From assembly GCA_937925605.1 (NCBI GenBank), contig CALALV010000008.1:1-49707 (forward strand): 49,707 nt of DNA, in the 5' to 3' direction. Made by a program: the position numbers and the translations under genes. Source of the DNA: an uncultured Woeseia sp. Its GTDB lineage: Bacteria; Pseudomonadota; Gammaproteobacteria; Steroidobacterales; Woeseiaceae. The notes beneath the pieces are model-generated. The model was given only the letters and a program-made list of their open reading frames with translations. It was not told the origin of the DNA and searched no databases. Positions 46,961 through 49,707 of this stretch are shown piece by piece (position 1 is the first letter of the stretch; the number at the start of each line of letters is the position of its first letter).

Positions 46961-48049
46961 TCAGCCGGGCGGCGAGCCCGGCCTGCGCCGGCCTTTCCGC
47001 AGCACCAGGGCGAACAGCGTAATCGCGGCGATCGGCACGACGAAGTACAGCAGCACCTCGCCGAATTCGTCGATGCGATCGTGGTCGACGGCGGCGAGAA
47101 CCAGGAACAGCGTGTAGGCGAGGTAATAGCCGAGCAGCAAGCAACCCTCGACCCGGCCGATGACGCCGGTCACGAATATCGGCAGGCAGGCGAAGGCGAC
47201 GGCCGCCATGACCGGCAAATCGAAGGCGATGACCGAAGCCGGGACGCTGATTCCTCCCGGCGCGACGGCGGTCGCGATCCCGAGCACGCCCATCAGGTTG
47301 AAGAGGTTGCTGCCGACGACGTTGCCGACGGCGATGTCGCGCTCGCCGCGCAGGGCCGCGAGCACGGAGGTGACGACCTCCGGCAGGGACGTGCCCGCCG
47401 CGACGATCGTGAGACCGATGATGACCTCGCTGACCCCGAGCCACGCAGCGAACGCCGTGGCACTCTCGACCAGCAGCCGGGAACCCGCCACGAGGAGGAC
47501 GAGGCCGGCAACGGCGATCGCTGCGTTGGCGGGCCAGCGGCCCGGGCTTCGCGCGGCCTGCCCGAATTCCGCCGCGTACTGCTCTCTCACGGCAGCCTGC
47601 TCGCGCCGGCTCTGCCGGACGACGAACGCCGTATAGGCAAGCAGCGCGACCACCAGCAGGATGCCGTCCAGGCGGGTCAGCTCGGCGTCGCGCGCCATGA
47701 GCCACACGACGACCGAGAGCCCGATCATGAGCGGGACGTCCAGGCGCACGAGCTGCTGGGCAACGGCAAGCGGCACGATCGCGGCGGCAAGCCCGAGTAT
47801 GAACAGCACGTTGAAGATATTGCTGCCCACGACGTTGCCGATCGCGATGCTGCCCTGCCCCGACCATGCTGCGTCGATGCTGACGGCAAGCTCGGGGGAG
47901 CTGGTGCCGAAGGCCACCACGGTCAGGCCGATGACGAGCGGCGAAACGCCGAGAGCCCCGGCGAGGCGGGTGGCGCCACGAATCAGCAATTCCGCTCCGA
48001 GGACCAGGAGCAGCAATCCGGCAAAGAATGACAGGACAGTCACGGTCAT
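46961..48049 (-). CDS. Calcium/sodium antiporter (CaCA family, YrbG-like)
   Basis: 362 residues in two inverted repeats of five helices. The alpha-repeat motifs are VVAFGTSSPELAVSIDAAWSG ... GNVVGSNIFNVLFILGL in the first half and VAAGTSLPEVVTSVLAALRGE ... GNVVGSNLFNLMGVLGI in the second, with the ion-binding Glu in SPEL and LPEV. It exchanges Ca2+ (or another cation) for Na+ or H+. It lies just upstream of the regulator and Mrp operon on the same strand; the repeats at 46881-46922 lie between. Confidence 0.94.
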   Translation of the reverse strand: MTVTVLSFFAGLLLLVLGAELLIRGATRLAGALGVSPLVIGLTVVAFGTSSPELAVSIDAAWSGQGSIAIGNVVGSNIFNVLFILGLAAAIVPLAVAQQLVRLDVPLMIGLSVVVWLMARDAELTRLDGILLVVALLAYTAFVVRQSRREQAAVREQYAAEFGQAARSPGRWPANAAIAVAGLVLLVAGSRLLVESATAFAAWLGVSEVIIGLTIVAAGTSLPEVVTSVLAALRGERDIAVGNVVGSNLFNLMGVLGIATAVAPGGISVPASVIAFDLPVMAAVAFACLPIFVTGVIGRVEGCLLLGYYLAYTLFLVLAAVDHDRIDEFGEVLLYFVVPIAAITLFALVLRKGRRRPGSPPG

Positions 48050-48129
48050 CCCCGGGCAAGGAACAGGAGACGGCGCAGCCTATTTCATTCGAAGCCGCCC
48101 TGACAACGCGATCGTCGGCCGGCGGGGAT

Positions 48130-48594
48130 TCAGCGAAAGGGCAGCGCGGTGTCGGCCTTGATCTCTTTCAGCACGATGTTCGAGCGCACCTGCGAGACGC
48201 CGGGCAGCTTGAAGATGAAGTCGTCGAGGAAGGCGTTGTAGGCCTCCATGTCTTTAACGACCACGCGCAGGTGGAAGTCCGCCTCGCCGCTGGTCGCGAA
48301 GCACTCCAGCACCTCCGGGTGCTTGAGCACCTCGGCGACGAAGGTCTCGACGTTCGCCTTCTCGTGCCGGGCCAGCGATACGAGCGTCATCGACGACAGC
48401 ATGAAGCCGGCTTTCTTCGCGTTGACCTGCGCCGCGTAGCGCTCGATCACGCCGGCCTCTTCCAGCACCCGCACGCGCCGCCAGCAGGCCGAGGCCGACA
48501 GCCCGGCGCTGGCAGCAAGCTGCTGCATCGTGACGCGGCTGTCGCGCTGCAGCTCGGCGAGGATCGCCCGGTCCCGGTCGTCCAGGTCCGCCAT
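48130..48594 (-). CDS. Lrp/AsnC-family transcriptional regulator
   Basis: 154 residues: N-terminal HTH (LDDRDRAILAELQRDSRVTMQQLAASAGLSASACWRRVRVLEEAGVI) and C-terminal RAM domain (HPEVLECFATSGEADFHLRVVVKDMEAYNAFLDDFI). It starts MADLDDRDRAI at 48594. It is divergent from a fused indolepyruvate oxidoreductase gene, and Lrp-type proteins commonly control such adjacent amino-acid genes in response to an amino acid. A decayed paralogue lies upstream of chrA. Confidence 0.94.
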   Translation of the reverse strand: MADLDDRDRAILAELQRDSRVTMQQLAASAGLSASACWRRVRVLEEAGVIERYAAQVNAKKAGFMLSSMTLVSLARHEKANVETFVAEVLKHPEVLECFATSGEADFHLRVVVKDMEAYNAFLDDFIFKLPGVSQVRSNIVLKEIKADTALPFR

Positions 48595-48610
48595 ATTCCA
48601 GCATCTCCAA

Positions 48611-48624
48611 AATTTTGCAAAATT
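48611..48624. promoter_or_regulatory. Palindromic Lrp-type operator candidate
   Basis: AATTTTGCAAAATT is a perfect 14-bp palindrome, 17 bases before the Lrp start codon. The AT-rich centre resembles the Lrp/AsnC family consensus. Likely autoregulatory site. Confidence 0.6.
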
Positions 48625-48645
48625 CTACCTTCTTACGCGTTTATT

Positions 48646-48660
48646 CGAAAAATTATTTCG
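48646..48660. promoter_or_regulatory. Second inverted repeat in the Lrp-ior control region
   Basis: CGAAA-AATTA-TTTCG, a perfect dyad with 5-base arms, total 15 bp, the size of a typical Lrp site. It lies midway in the divergent region. Confidence 0.5.
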
Positions 48661-48693
48661 TGTGTGGCCCGTTCAGTGGTCGATCTGGCATCC

Positions 48694-48709
48694 GATTTCA
48701 CGGGAAATC
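48694..48709. promoter_or_regulatory. Third inverted repeat in the Lrp-ior control region
   Basis: GATTTC-ACGG-GAAATC, a perfect dyad with 6-base arms, 88 bases before the ior start. With the other two dyads it may form a multi-site array for an Lrp oligomer. Confidence 0.5.
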
Positions 48710-48796
48710 TGTCAGAATTGGCGGCCCGCACTGCCGGACGTCCCCGCGGGCCGCGGGCGACCGGCAACGCCGGGTGAGCTACCAGGGAGGATCGCC

Positions 48797-49707
48797 ATGG
48801 CCAGCACGGCGCCGCTGCACCGTTACCCGCTCGACAACTACGAACTCGACGACCGCTACCGGCGCGAGTCCGGGCGCGTGTTCCTGACCGGCACCCAGGC
48901 GCTGGTGCGCATCCCGCTCATGCAGCGCACGCTCGACCGCGCGCGCGGCCTGAACACGGCCGGCTACATCTCGGGCTACCGCGGCTCGCCGCTCGGCGGC
49001 TACGACCTCGAACTGTGGCGCGCGAAACGCTTCCTCGAGGAGAACCAGGTCGAGTTCCTGCCGGCCGTGAACGAGGACCTCGCCGCGACCGCGATGCTCG
49101 GCACGCAGCAGGTCGAGGCCGACCCGAAGAAGTCCGTCGACGGCGTGTTCGGCATCTGGTACGGCAAGGGCCCCGGCGTCGACCGCGCCGGCGACGGGCT
49201 GAAACACGGCAATGCCTACGGCAGCTCGCCGCACGGCGGCGTGCTGGTCGTTGCCGGCGACGACCACGGCTGCGTCTCCTCGTCGATGCCGCACCAGTCC
49301 GACGTCGCGTTCCTCGCCTGGCTGATGCCGAACCTGAACCCGGCCAACGTCGCGGAGTACCTCGAGTTCGGCCTGTACGGTCTGGCGCTGTCCCGCTACT
49401 CGGGTATGTGGGTCGGCTTCAAGGCGATCTCGGAGACGGTCGAGTCCGCGATGTCTGTCGAGCTGCCGCCGTACCCGGAATTCATCAAGCCGGATTACCC
49501 GCCCTCGCCGGACGGGCTGCACATTCGCTGGCCCGACTATCCCGGGCCGCAGATCGAAGCGCGCATGCAGTACAAGAAAGCGGCGACGCTCGCGTTCGCG
49601 GAAGCGAACCCGATCGACCGCAAGATCTTCGATACGCCGAACGCCCGCTACGGCATCGTCACCACGGGCAAGGGGCATCTCGACCTGATGGAAGCGCTGC
49701 GCCTGCC
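48797..49707 (+). CDS. Fused indolepyruvate ferredoxin oxidoreductase (5' part; runs off the right edge)
   Basis: 303 residues visible, open to the last base. ATG at 48797 with GGGAGG 6-7 bases upstream. Segments NTAGYISGYRGSPLGGYDLELW, FLPAVNEDLAATAMLGTQQVE and FGIWYGKGPGVDRAGDGLKHGNAYGSSPHGGVLVVAGDDHGC match the alpha region (ThDP-binding) of the single-chain IOR of about 1150 residues found in Proteobacteria. It converts arylpyruvates (from Phe, Tyr, Trp) to arylacetyl-CoA with reduced ferredoxin or a similar acceptor. Its product from Phe, phenylacetyl-CoA, is the substrate of the paa enzymes in this window. Confidence 0.93.
   Translation, partial: MASTAPLHRYPLDNYELDDRYRRESGRVFLTGTQALVRIPLMQRTLDRARGLNTAGYISGYRGSPLGGYDLELWRAKRFLEENQVEFLPAVNEDLAATAMLGTQQVEADPKKSVDGVFGIWYGKGPGVDRAGDGLKHGNAYGSSPHGGVLVVAGDDHGCVSSSMPHQSDVAFLAWLMPNLNPANVAEYLEFGLYGLALSRYSGMWVGFKAISETVESAMSVELPPYPEFIKPDYPPSPDGLHIRWPDYPGPQIEARMQYKKAATLAFAEANPIDRKIFDTPNARYGIVTTGKGHLDLMEALRL

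Overview
The window is high-GC chromosomal DNA (my impression is the upper 60s percent) with closely packed genes, many overlapping by four bases (ATGA or GTGA). The fabA-fabB pair, the cbb3 oxidase operon with its own biogenesis genes, an RstAB-like two-component system and the gene content overall suggest a respiratory, probably facultatively denitrifying gammaproteobacterium. I cannot name the genus. I saw no tRNA, rRNA, CRISPR array, insertion sequence or phage gene.

Region 1 (1-19288) is respiration. A minus-strand operon encodes the cbb3 cytochrome c oxidase and its assembly factors (ccoN-O-Q-P, a small membrane protein, ccoG-H-I-S, and a TauE/SafE-like exporter cut by the window edge). 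Next come a DUF2189 membrane protein, a FixJ-like response regulator, a DksA/TraR-like zinc-finger protein and a tandem-domain universal stress protein. A second minus-strand operon encodes a TonB-dependent receptor, a cytochrome cd1 nitrite reductase with an extra N-terminal cytochrome c domain, and a beta-barrel porin. Upstream of it lies a soluble hybrid PAS kinase. A 19-bp element (consensus roughly TAGGtaGadTcCCGTATGG) recurs upstream of the cco operon, the usp gene, the TonB-nirS operon and the kinase gene. A half-matching copy precedes the dksA-like gene. I read this as the regulon of the PAS kinase and the FixJ-like regulator: a microaerobic or nitrogen-oxide response wired by a FixLJ-type system rather than by FNR.

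Region 2 (19416-30591) is carbon metabolism: a TSUP transporter, S-formylglutathione hydrolase, fabB, fabA, the ring 1,2-phenylacetyl-CoA epoxidase genes paaABCDE, paaI, the repressor paaX and, divergently, paaZ, followed by a small GDCCVxC protein. paaK, paaF, paaG, paaH and paaJ are not in the window.

Region 3 (30641-38645) is accessory: an ankyrin protein; an operon of MipA-like outer-membrane protein, DUF3019 protein and an RstAB-like two-component system; a beta-barrel protein followed by a BNR-type lipoprotein; and a long chromate transporter whose upstream region holds a decayed Lrp/AsnC gene.

Region 4 (38646-48049) is cation homeostasis: an Mrp-type Na+/H+ antiporter operon of unusual layout (E-F-G, a fused MbhDEF-like subunit, C, and three large antiporter-type subunits with a small membrane protein). 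It is led by a winged-helix regulator behind three tandem 14-bp repeats, and preceded by a Ca2+/Na+ exchanger gene.

Region 5 (48130-49707) has an Lrp/AsnC regulator divergent from a fused indolepyruvate ferredoxin oxidoreductase gene that runs off the right edge. The shared control region holds three inverted repeats. The enzyme would make arylacetyl-CoA from aromatic amino acids, which fits the paa genes of region 2.
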